NCBI RefSeq assembly: GCF_022690685.1
Contig: NZ_JALCYY010000010.1
Location: forward strand, 1-64,000
Length of the DNA: 64,000 bases
From: Anaeromyxobacter terrae
GTDB taxonomy: Bacteria; Myxococcota; Myxococcia; Myxococcales; Anaeromyxobacteraceae
Reading direction: 5' to 3'
The position numbers and the translations under genes were made by a program. Positions 53,790 through 62,267 of this stretch are shown piece after piece (the first letter of the stretch is position 1; each line of letters begins with the position of its first letter). Under the pieces are notes generated by a model. It was not told the origin of the DNA. It worked only from the letters and a program-made list of their open reading frames with translations, and searched no databases.

Positions 53790-54668
53790 CTACAGCCCGG
53801 AGAGCCGCTCCGCGCCCGCGTAGACGTTCATGCGGCCCGGGCGGACGAAGCCGGCGAGCGTGAGTCCGGCCGCTCGGGCGAGCTCGATCGCGAGCGACGT
53901 CGGCGCCGACACGGTGGCGACGATGGGGATCCGCGCGCGCGCGGCCTTCTGCACGATCTCCATGCCCGCCCGGCTGCTCACGGTGAGGAGCGCGGGCGCC
54001 GCCGCGGGCGCGCCGGCGGCCGCCTCCGCGCGGGCGAGGAGGAGCGCGCCGATCACCTTGTCGACCGCGTTGTGACGGCCGACGTCCTCGTGCGCGGCGA
54101 CGAGCGCGCCGTCCCGCGTCCAGAGCGCGGCGACGTGCGTCCCGCCTGTCTCCTCGAACACCGGCTGGTGGTCGCGGAGCGCCGCGATCTTCTCGCCGAC
54201 GAGGGCGGCCGGGATCGGGGCGATCGGCTCCGGGGCGACGAGCCCGGCCACGAGATCCTCGACGGCGCGGCGCCCGCACACGCCGCAGGCGGAGCTCGAG
54301 GCGACGCTGCGCCGGGAGCCGTCGATCCGCTCCCAGTCGATGCGGGCGCCCGAGGCCGGGGCGAGCTCGATCGCGCTGCCGTACGCCTCGTCGCCGGGGC
54401 GGCCGCAGTGGTACACGGCGCTGAAGTCGCTCGCGGACGCGATGATCCCCTCCGAAAACAGGAAGCCGAGCGCGAGCCGGTGGTCGTCCCCCGGCGTGCG
54501 CATCAGCACCCCGACCGTCTCCCCGGCGATGCGCACCTCGAGCGGCTCCTCGAGCGCGACGACATCGGAGGCGGCGCCGTCGCCGGGCCGCACGACGGAG
54601 GTCCCCGTGGTCCGCCCGTCGACCGCCGCGCGCCGCGCCGCGCGCGCGGGCGCCGGATCCTCGCTCAT
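53790..54668 (-). CDS. fdhD: Formate dehydrogenase accessory sulfurtransferase FdhD
   Basis: FdhD of 292 residues, needed to sulfurate the molybdenum/tungsten bis-MGD cofactor of formate dehydrogenase using sulfur from IscS. The active CxxC (Cys128, Cys131) lies in SSSACGVCGRR; LGFLFSEGII, HEDVGRHNAVDKVIG and TVSSRAGMEIVQKAARA are conserved family blocks. The start is fixed by ATGA overlap with the stop codon of the upstream sensor gene (ATG at 54668). A GTG at 54689 would give seven more residues. The gene serves the Sec-containing formate dehydrogenase at 59164, some 4.5 kb away on the other strand. Confidence 0.95.
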   Translation of the reverse strand: MSEDPAPARAARRAAVDGRTTGTSVVRPGDGAASDVVALEEPLEVRIAGETVGVLMRTPGDDHRLALGFLFSEGIIASASDFSAVYHCGRPGDEAYGSAIELAPASGARIDWERIDGSRRSVASSSACGVCGRRAVEDLVAGLVAPEPIAPIPAALVGEKIAALRDHQPVFEETGGTHVAALWTRDGALVAAHEDVGRHNAVDKVIGALLLARAEAAAGAPAAAPALLTVSSRAGMEIVQKAARARIPIVATVSAPTSLAIELARAAGLTLAGFVRPGRMNVYAGAERLSGL

Positions 54669-56650
54669 CGGACGAGACACGGCCGGCACTCCGGACCCGG
54701 ATCGCCCTCACCGCCGCCCGGGCCGTCCACCGCGCGCCTCACGGCGGTCTGGTCGGTCACGACCTCGAGCGCCCCCACCACCCGTCCCGCGCCGTCGCGG
54801 AGCGGGACGGCCGAGTAGAGGATCTGGAGGTCGAGGCCTTCGGGGTGCGCGTCCGTCTCGCTGCTCACCTCGCGGTCCTCCGTCATCGCGCGGGCGCAGG
54901 CGCAGCGCGCCGTCCTGCAGTCGCCCTTGCGGTAGCTGTCGTAGCACTTCGTCCCGACGAGCTCCTGCGGCGTTCGACCGAGGAGGCTCGCGCCGGTCTG
55001 GTTCATGTAGCGGATGTCGAACTCGGGGCTCACGATCATGGCGGGCGCGGGCATGGCGTCGAGGTGCCCCACGAGCGTCGAGAGCGTGGCGTTCACACCC
55101 TCCACCACCTCCCGGAAGTCCCCCTGGTGCCGCGACGGATCCGCGCGCTCGGAGAGCCGGCCCTCGACGGCGGCGTCGGCGAGGGCCCCCGTCTCCTCGA
55201 CGAGCCGGCGCAGCTCGGACTGCGCCGACAGGACGCTCCGGGTCAGCTCGTCGCGGTCGGAGCGGAGCACGAGCGGGGTCGAGAGATCGCCGCGGGCGAG
55301 GGCCGCCGCGCCCCGGGCGACCTCCTGGAGGTAGCGGATCGTCCCGCGGAACGCCTCGGCGAGGCGCCCGACCTCGTCGCCCGAGCGGTAGGTGACCTCC
55401 TGCTGGACGTCGCCCTCGGCGATGCGCTCGGCGGCGACGGCCATCGCCTCGAGCGGCGCGGCGAGCCGGCTCGCCGCCTTGCGCGCCGCCCAGATGCTCG
55501 CGAGCAGGAGCAGGAGGCCCACGCCGACGACGGTGACGGCCGAGGCCGCGAGCGAGGACTGCACCACGCGGAGCGGCGCCACCGCCTCGTCGCGGTCCAT
55601 CTCGGCGACGATCACCCAGTCCCACGGCGCGAAGTAGGCGACCGCCGCGACCCGCTCGCGCGGTGCGCGCCCGGTCTCCGGGCGGGAGAAGGACACGCGC
55701 ACGGTGTCGCCGTTCGCCTCCATCGCCGCGCGCACGAGCGCCTGGACGTACGCCTCGCCGCGGGCGTCGCGCGCGTCCCACGCGTCCTCGCCGTCGGCGT
55801 GTCCCGGGGGCGGGATGAGGTAGTGGCCGCGCTGGTTCCCGCTCGCGCCGAGCGCGTACATCGTGCCCGTCTCGCCGATCCGCGAGGCGGCCACGCCGGC
55901 GCGGATGCCCTCGAGGGAGTCCTGGCGCAGCCCGATGAAGAGCATCCCCGCGATCCGGCCGCTCGCGTCGCGGATCGGCTCGTAGCCGGAGAGGTACCAG
56001 CGGTCGAGCACCCGCGCGCGTCCCCGGTACGTCTCGCCGCGGAGCACCGTGGAGACGACCGGGTTCGGCTTGCCGTCGGGATCCACCGCCGGGATGTAGG
56101 TGCCGATCGCCCGGTGGCCGTTCCCGTCCGGCACCGTGGTCGCGACGCGGAGCATGTCGCCCCGCTCGTTCATCCGCTGGAAGAGCGTGGCCTCCGCGCC
56201 GACGAGCTCGCGGACGCGATCGACGAGCAGGCTCGGCCGCGCCGGCTCGGCGTTCTGGCCCGCCCAGGCGCCGCCGAGGAGCAGCTTCGGAAGCACCGCC
56301 TCGCCGGCGCTGCGGTCGAGCTGGTTCACCGCCGTCCAGCGCACCGTCTCCCGCGAGAACGACAGCGGCCCGAGCCGCTCCATCTGATCGCGGGCGACGC
56401 GCAGGCTGCGGGGCACCTGTTGCCAGAGCTCGCGGTGAGCGGACTCGCAGAGCGTGCGCAGGTCGCGGGCGGCCCGCGTGAGCCCCTCCTCCGCGAGCCG
56501 GCCCATGCTCGCCTCGACGTCCCCGGCGATGCGGCTGCGCTGGGCCGCGAACACGACGAGGAACGCGGCGACGAGCAGCGCGGTGGGCAGCAGGGCGACG
56601 ACCAGGATCTTGCGGCGCAGGTCGAGGCCGCTCGTTCGCATCTGGAACAC
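54665..56650 (-). CDS. Cache-HAMP-PAS sensor protein without output domain
   Basis: Membrane sensor of about 661 residues. TM1 (about 14-35) and TM2 (about 367-388) bracket a long periplasmic Cache-type domain that includes the GRARVLDRWYLSGYEPIRDASGRIAGMLFIGL and APWDWVIVAEMD segments. In the cytoplasm a HAMP (about 388-441) is followed by one or two further HAMP-like segments (443-525). A PAS domain (about 530-635) comes next, with a cysteine cluster, KCYDSYRKGDCRTARCACARAM (Cys569, 578, 583, 585), seen in PAS domains of chemoreceptors. Normally a methyl-accepting or kinase domain would follow, but the protein ends in a Gly-rich tail with a further CxxC (655, 658). Its stop overlaps the fdhD start. 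The GTG at 56650 follows GGAGGA; ATG 56641 is an alternative. Confidence 0.85.
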   Translation of the reverse strand: MFQMRTSGLDLRRKILVVALLPTALLVAAFLVVFAAQRSRIAGDVEASMGRLAEEGLTRAARDLRTLCESAHRELWQQVPRSLRVARDQMERLGPLSFSRETVRWTAVNQLDRSAGEAVLPKLLLGGAWAGQNAEPARPSLLVDRVRELVGAEATLFQRMNERGDMLRVATTVPDGNGHRAIGTYIPAVDPDGKPNPVVSTVLRGETYRGRARVLDRWYLSGYEPIRDASGRIAGMLFIGLRQDSLEGIRAGVAASRIGETGTMYALGASGNQRGHYLIPPPGHADGEDAWDARDARGEAYVQALVRAAMEANGDTVRVSFSRPETGRAPRERVAAVAYFAPWDWVIVAEMDRDEAVAPLRVVQSSLAASAVTVVGVGLLLLLASIWAARKAASRLAAPLEAMAVAAERIAEGDVQQEVTYRSGDEVGRLAEAFRGTIRYLQEVARGAAALARGDLSTPLVLRSDRDELTRSVLSAQSELRRLVEETGALADAAVEGRLSERADPSRHQGDFREVVEGVNATLSTLVGHLDAMPAPAMIVSPEFDIRYMNQTGASLLGRTPQELVGTKCYDSYRKGDCRTARCACARAMTEDREVSSETDAHPEGLDLQILYSAVPLRDGAGRVVGALEVVTDQTAVRRAVDGPGGGEGDPGPECRPCLVR

Positions 56651-56826
56651 GTCTCCTCCGGTGAGGGCTCGTCGACCTCGCCTGCGAGAACCGAGCCGTT
56701 GCGGCAGCCGCCCGGGCCGGCGTCAGGCCGCACTTTCGTGAGCCGCGCGCCCGCAGAACCTGTAAGTAAAGGGATATACCGCGAAGCGCGCCGTCCTGCG
56801 AGGCGCGCCGCCGTCGGTGCGCCCTG

Positions 56827-58848
56827 ATGCTCGTGCTCCCGGATGCAACAGACCGCTCGTCACTCCGGCGGCGCCTCGACCGTGCGTGGGAGCGCTTTCT
56901 CCGTGACGGCGAGCTGGACGGCGTGCGGCCCGAGATCGCGCGCTCGTGGACGCGGGTGCGCGACGTGTACCACGTCGAGCCGGGGCTCCGCCGCGCGCCG
57001 CTCGATCCCCGCGGCGAGGTCCTGCGCCGCCGCGGCGAGGACGAGACCTTCGAGCTCGCGCGTCCGGTGCTGGCGCAGCTCTCGACCCGGCTCCGCGACG
57101 CGGGGCACGCCCTCGCGCTCCTCGACGGGGAGGGGCTCGTCCTGTCCGTCGGCGGCGACCCGCAGCTCGTCGCCCGCCTCGCGGAGCTGAACCTCTGCCC
57201 CGGCGCGAGCTGGCGCGAGGAGGCGGCCGGCACGAACGCGGCAGGCACGGCGCTCGCCGAGCGGCGCGCGATGGAGGTCTTCGCCTCGGAGCACTTCCTC
57301 GAGGTGCTCCACCCCTTCACGAGCGCCGCGGCGCCCATCGTCGCGCCCGCGTCCGGCGAGGTCGCGGGGCTCGTCCAGATCACCGGCCCGTGGGACGCGA
57401 GCGAGCCCCAGGGCCTCGTCGCCGCGGCGGCGATCGCGGCAGCGATCGAGGAGCGGCTCCGCGCTCGCCAGGAGCTGCGGGACGAGCTCGTCCGCCACGC
57501 GCTCCGCGCCGCCCGGACGTCGGGCGAGGCGGTGGTCGCGGTCGACGCGCGCGGGCGCGTCCTCGCGACGAACGACGCCGCGCGCCGCAGGCTCGCGTTC
57601 GAGGACGGCGAGCTCCCGCGCGCGACGCGCGAGCGGCTCGTCGCGGCCCTCGCGGGCGGGGAGGCGTCCCGGGACGAGGAGCTCACGGTGGAGTGGCCGG
57701 GGACGGGGGACGAGCGCCGCAGGGTGACCTGCTCCGTGGTCGCGCACGAGCGGCGGCCGGTGGGCGCGGTCCTGCACGTCCCCGCGCCCTCGGGGCCGCG
57801 CGCGGCGCGCGCGGCGGCGCGCCAGCGGCTCACGACGCGCTACGGCCTCGAGGCGATCCTCGGGGAGTCGCTCCGGCTGCGGACGGCGCTCGATCTCGCC
57901 GAGGTCGCGGCCCGGAACGATCTGCCGGTGGTCCTGCACGGCGAGTCCGGCACGGGGAAGGAGCTCTTCGCGCACGGGATCCACGCCGGCGGCGACCGGG
58001 CCGGCGCGCCGTTCGTGGTGCTGAACTGCGGCGCCATCCCGGCCGCGCTCGTCGAGGCGGAGCTGTTCGGCTACGAGCCCGGGACCTTCACCGGCGCGCA
58101 GCGGGAGGGCAAGGCGGGCAAGTTCGAGGAGGCCGACGGCGGGACGCTCTTCCTCGACGAGGTCAGCGAGCTCCCGCTCCAGGCGCAGACGGCGCTCCTG
58201 CGCGTGGTCCAGGAGGCCGAGGTGGTCCGCCTGGGCGGGAGCGCTCCCCGGCACGTGGACGTGCGGGTGGTGGCCGCGACGAACCGGCGGCTCTACGACC
58301 AGGTGGAGGCCGGCCGCTTCCGCCAGGACCTCTACTTCCGCCTGAACGTGCTCCACGTGGACATCCCGCCGCTGCGGGATCGGAGCGAGGACGTGCCGCT
58401 CCTCGCCCGCGCGTTCCTGCGCGAGGCGGAGGAGCGGATGGGCCGCGATGCGCTCGAGCTGTCGGACGCCGCGAAGGCGCTGCTCCTCGCCCACCCGTGG
58501 CCGGGGAACGTCCGCGAGCTCAAGAACGTGATCATGCGCGCGGCCGCGGTGGTCGTGGGGTCGCGCATCGAGCCCGCCGACCTGCGGCTCGCGCCGGCGC
58601 GCGGGGTCGCACCGCTCCGCGTGGACGCGGCGCCGCCGCGCCCGTACGTGGAGGTCCGCTCGTCCGAGCCGCCCGCCGATGCAGCGGCCGTGGCCGACGC
58701 CGCCGCCGAGCCGGAGGGGCCGGAGCGGGACGAGCTCGTCGCCGCGCTGGACGCGTGCGGCTGGAACATCGCGCGGACGGCGACGTCGCTCGGCGTCTCG
58801 CGGATGACGCTCTACCGCCGCCTGCGGAAGTTCGGCATCACCAGGTAG
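56827..58848 (+). CDS. Sigma-54-dependent activator, AcoR type
   Basis: Enhancer-binding protein of 673 residues. The N-terminal GAF-like sensory region (about 45-200) has GASWREEAAGTNAAGTALAERRAMEVFASEHF, a hallmark of the AcoR subfamily. A PAS-like segment follows (about 230-310). The AAA+ domain shows Walker A GESGTGKE (372-379), GTFTGA (419-424; a change from the canonical GAFTGA sigma-54 contact loop), Walker B GTLFLDEVSELP and the Arg fingers. A Fis-type HTH closes the protein (ALDACGWNIARTATSLGVSRMTLYRRLRKFGI). It is directly upstream of a -24/-12 promoter and twin palindromes in front of the formate dehydrogenase gene, and divergent from the sensor/fdhD pair, so it is the probable activator of formate metabolism. 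Confidence 0.92.
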   Translation: MLVLPDATDRSSLRRRLDRAWERFLRDGELDGVRPEIARSWTRVRDVYHVEPGLRRAPLDPRGEVLRRRGEDETFELARPVLAQLSTRLRDAGHALALLDGEGLVLSVGGDPQLVARLAELNLCPGASWREEAAGTNAAGTALAERRAMEVFASEHFLEVLHPFTSAAAPIVAPASGEVAGLVQITGPWDASEPQGLVAAAAIAAAIEERLRARQELRDELVRHALRAARTSGEAVVAVDARGRVLATNDAARRRLAFEDGELPRATRERLVAALAGGEASRDEELTVEWPGTGDERRRVTCSVVAHERRPVGAVLHVPAPSGPRAARAAARQRLTTRYGLEAILGESLRLRTALDLAEVAARNDLPVVLHGESGTGKELFAHGIHAGGDRAGAPFVVLNCGAIPAALVEAELFGYEPGTFTGAQREGKAGKFEEADGGTLFLDEVSELPLQAQTALLRVVQEAEVVRLGGSAPRHVDVRVVAATNRRLYDQVEAGRFRQDLYFRLNVLHVDIPPLRDRSEDVPLLARAFLREAEERMGRDALELSDAAKALLLAHPWPGNVRELKNVIMRAAAVVVGSRIEPADLRLAPARGVAPLRVDAAPPRPYVEVRSSEPPADAAAVADAAAEPEGPERDELVAALDACGWNIARTATSLGVSRMTLYRRLRKFGITR

Positions 58849-58871
58849 CCCCCCCCGTCCGCGATCACCGC

Positions 58872-58892
58872 CCGTCGATGCCGCATCGACGG
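58872..58892. terminator. Perfect palindrome after the activator gene
   Basis: CCGTCGATG-CCG-CATCGACGG, a 9-bp perfect stem with 3-nt loop, 23 bp after the regulator stop. It could be a terminator stem (no T-run) or another protein-binding site. Confidence 0.4.
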
Positions 58893-58894
58893 TG

Positions 58895-58916
58895 TGTCAC
58901 GCGCCGTCGCGTGACA
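58895..58916. promoter_or_regulatory. Probable activator-binding palindrome 1
   Basis: TGTCACGC-N6-GCGTGACA, a perfect 8-bp inverted repeat. It lies 112 bp upstream of the sigma-54 promoter, the usual distance for an upstream activator sequence. Confidence 0.6.
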
Positions 58917-58937
58917 TGTCACACGCGCATCGTGACA
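58917..58937. promoter_or_regulatory. Probable activator-binding palindrome 2
   Basis: TGTCAC-N9-GTGACA directly adjoins palindrome 1; a further half-site GTGAC is at 58941-58945. Pairs of such sites are typical for cooperative binding of enhancer-binding proteins. Confidence 0.55.
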
Positions 58938-59028
58938 CCTGTGACGCTCGCGCTGGGATTTCCCGCGCAAGCCTGTCGCTCGCTCGGCCTCCGGAGCGCG
59001 GCGGCGCATCCGTTTCGCGTCTCTTCCC

Positions 59029-59044
59029 TGGCAGGTGTCTTGCT
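59029..59044 (+). promoter_or_regulatory. Sigma-54 promoter of the formate dehydrogenase operon
   Basis: TGGCAG-N5-TTGCT with the invariant GG and GC separated by exactly 10 bp. Transcription would start near 59055, leaving a leader of about 109 nt before the ATG at 59164. Confidence 0.8.
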
Positions 59045-59163
59045 CTGGCGCCTTCGCGACGCACGAAGGCCAAAAAAGACCTGAGCAGTCAGGTACATGC
59101 GGCGGTCGTCGCGAAGGCTTCGAAGTGAGCGGCAGTCGACAGAAGTCACCGGAAAGGGAAGCG

Positions 59164-62100
59164 ATGAGCATCAGCAGAAGAAACTGGCTCAAGTTGACGG
59201 CCGGCGGCGGCGCCGGCCTCGCGCTCGCCGAGCTCGGCTTCAGCGCGGCGAAGGTCCAGGCGGCGACGGGGCACCTGAAGCTCACGGGCGCGAAGCAGTT
59301 CACGACCGCCTGTAACTTCTGCTCCTGCGGCTGCGGCATGGTCTGCAACGTGGTGGACGGCAAGCTCGTCAACCTCGAGGGCGATCCGGACCACGTCATC
59401 AACCAGGGCGCGCTGTGCTCGAAGGGCGCGGCGATGCAGGCGACCCACGAGTCCGACCGGCGCGTGAAGGCGCCGATGTACCGGGCGCCGGGCTCGGACC
59501 GCTGGCAGGAGATCAGCTGGGACGAGGCGCTCGAGAAGCTCGCGCGCAAGGTGAAGGACGTCCGCGACTCGACCTGGATCGCCACCGAGAAGGACGGCGA
59601 CGTCGAGTATCCGGTCAACCGCACCGACGCGATCGGCTTCCTCGGCGGCGCGCAGAACACCAACGAGGAGTGCTACCTCTGGAACAAGATGGGGAGGCTC
59701 TTCGGGACGAACTTCGTCGAGCACCAGGCCCGACTTTGACACAGCCCCACGGTCCCCAGTCTGGGGGCCACGTTCGGCCGTGGCGCGATGACGAACCACT
59801 GGGCGGATCTGCAGAACGCCAAGGTGTTCCTCATCGAGGGCAGCAACGCCGCCGAGAACCACGTGATGTCGATGAAGTGGATCCGGAAGGCGCAGGCGAA
59901 GGGCGCGAAGATCATCCACGTCGACCCGCGCTTCAACCGCACCTCGTCGATCGCGGACATCTACGCGCGCATCCGCCCCGGCGCTGACATCGCGTTCCTG
60001 GGCGCGGTCATCCACCACGTCCTCGAGAACGCGCTCTACGACGTCGAGTACGTGAAGCTGCACACGAACGCGCTCCTCCTCGCGAAGGACGAGTTCGGCC
60101 TCGACGACGGCGTCTTCACCGGCTACCACGAGGACAAGCACAAGTACGACACCGCCTCGTGGGCGTACGACCTCGACGCCGCGACGCAGAAGCCGAAGAA
60201 GGCGGCGAGCCTCGACGACCCGCGCTGCGTGTTCTCGAAGCTGAAGCGGCACTTCGCGCGCTACACGCCCGAGGTCGCCGAGGAGATCTCGGGCGTCCCG
60301 GCGGAGCAGATCAAGCTCATCGCCGAGACGTTCGCGAACAACCGGCCGGGCACGATCCTGTACGCGCTCGGGATGACGCAGCACACGGTCGGCATCCAGA
60401 ACATCCGCTGCTACGGCATCCTCCAGCTGCTCCTCGGCAACATCGGCAAGGCCGGCGGCGGCGTGAACGCGCTGCGCGGCGAGCCGAACGTCCAGGGCGC
60501 CTGCGACATGTCCGTCCTGAACGGCTACATGTTCGGCTACATCAACGCCCCGAACCACAACCACCCGACGCTCGAGGCGTGGACGAAGGACAACGGCACG
60601 TTCCGCCGGAAGTTCACCGTCAACGGCCTCAAGGCGTGGTTCGGCGACAACGCCACCGCCGAGAACGACTTCGGCTGGAGGTGGCTCCCGAAGAAGAACG
60701 GCGCGAAGGACTACACCGTCTTCGGGATGATCGACGACGCGTACGCCGGGAAGCTGAAGCTCCTCTGGGCCGTCGGGCAGAACCCGATGGTCACGAACCC
60801 GAACCTGAACTACGTGCACGAGGCGCTGTCGAAGCTCGACATGCTCGTCGTGCAGGAGCTCTGGGACACGGAGACGGCGAGCTTCTGGCAGCGGCCGGGC
60901 GCCGACCCGAAGTCGATCCAGACCGAGGTGCTCCTCCTCCCCGCCGCGTACTTCATGGAGAAGGAGGGCACGATCAGCGGCTCCGGCCGCCTCGTGCAGT
61001 GGCGCTACGCGGCGGTGAAGCCGCCCGGCCAGGCGAAGGCGGACCTCGAGATCATCGACACGGTCTTCCGCAAGGTCCGGGGCCTCTACGCCGGCTCGAC
61101 CGATCCGAAGGACGAGCCGCTCACGAAGGCGGTCTGGAACTACCCCGCCCAGAACACGGCCGAGGCGGTGCTCCAGGAGATCAGCGGCCGCGTGCTCGCC
61201 GAGGTGACGCTGCCCGACGGCAAGGTGCTGCAGCCCGGCGCCTTCGTCGCCGGCATCGGCCAGCTCCAGGCGGACGGCTCGACGTCCTCGGGCGCCTGGA
61301 TCTACGCGGGCGTCTTCGGCGGCGGGAAGAACCTCTCGAAGCGCCGCGACGCGAAGACCGATCCCTCGGGCCTCGGGATGTTCCCCGGCTTCGCCTGGAC
61401 CTGGCCCGGCAACATGAAGATCCTCTACAACCGCGCGTCCTGCGACGCGGACGGCAGGCCCTGGGCCGGCACGACCCCGCTCGTCTGGTGGGACGCGACC
61501 GAGAAGAAGTGGAAGGGCGTCGACACGCCGGACGTGCCGGACGCCACGAAGGGCCCGGACACGCCGGAGGGCCAGCGCGCGTTCCGCATGAACGGCGAGG
61601 GCATCGGCCGGCTCATGGCGGCGGTCTACAAGGATCCTGACGCGAAGGAGAAGGAGAAGGGGCTGCCGCGCGACGGCTCGTACGTGCCGAAGGACGGCCC
61701 GTTCCCCGAGTTCTACGAGCCCATCGAGAGCCCGGTCGCGAACGTGCTGCACCCGAAGGCGCAGCACAACCCGTGCGTGAAGTACCCGCGCGTCCCGGGC
61801 AAGCAGCCCGTCGGCACGGCGAAGGACTTCCCGTACGTCCTCATGACGTCCTCCATCGCGGAGCACTGGTGCGCCGGGTCCACGACCCGCAACGTGCCGT
61901 GGCTCAACGAGCTGCAGCCGGAGTGCGTCGTGGAGCTGCCGACCCAGCTCGCGGAGAAGCTGCGGGTGAAGGGCGGCGACAAGGTGCGGGTCTCGTCGGC
62001 GCGCGGTGAGATGCTCGTGAAGGCCGTCGTCACGAAGCGCATGCAGGTCATGAGGATCGCCGGCCAGGACGTGCCCGTCGTGTGGATGCCCTACAACTGG

Positions 62101-62238
62101 GGCTTCAAGGGGCTCTCCACCGGTCCGTCGACCAACGTGCTGACCATCGACGCCGTCGACCCGGGCGCCGGCACGCAGGAGACCAAGGCCTGCCTCGTCA
62201 ACGTGGTGCGCGTGGAGGAGGCGGTGGCGCAGCGCTAG
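59164..62238 (+). CDS. fdnG: Selenocysteine formate dehydrogenase, catalytic subunit
   Basis: Molybdopterin formate dehydrogenase of 1,024 residues; oxidises formate to CO2. It is one gene, not two: the frame continues through TGA at 59737-59739, which encodes Sec192 in EHQARLUHSPTVPSLGATFGRGAM, at the position known from E. coli FdnG (Sec196). The ATG at 59164 follows GGAAAGGGAAG. The N-terminus has a Tat signal (SRRNWLKL), so the enzyme faces the periplasm. Ligands for one [4Fe-4S] cluster are in ACNFCSCGCGMVC and ALCSKG. The C-terminal molybdopterin-dinucleotide-binding domain includes SIAEHWCAGSTTRNVPW and ELPTQLAEKLRVKGGDKVRV. It is followed after 29 bp by the fused electron-transfer subunit and is probably driven by the sigma-54 promoter at 59029. 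Confidence 0.96.
59737..59739 (+). other. UGA codon read as selenocysteine (Sec192)
   Basis: In-frame TGA in a fully conserved context (EHQARL-U-HSPTV). The flanking frames are identical, and the codons on both sides encode family-typical sequence, so premature termination can be excluded as the main reading. Confidence 0.95.
59751..59769 (+). promoter_or_regulatory. SECIS-like hairpin
   Basis: GGTCCCC-AGTCT-GGGGGCC, a 7-bp stem (one wobble) with an AGUCU loop resembling the GGUCU loop of bacterial SECIS elements. It starts 12 nt after the UGA. Outer pairing of CCACGG (59747) with CCGTGG (59778) may extend it. Confidence 0.7.
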
Positions 62239-62267
62239 CCGGCTGCGACGCCTCGAAAGGAACGACC

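Noticed and set aside
59788-62238. Formate dehydrogenase as two separate genes split at 59739
   Set aside because: Both parts are in the same frame, the TGA is in the conserved Sec context, and a SECIS-like hairpin follows; a single selenoprotein gene is the correct reading.
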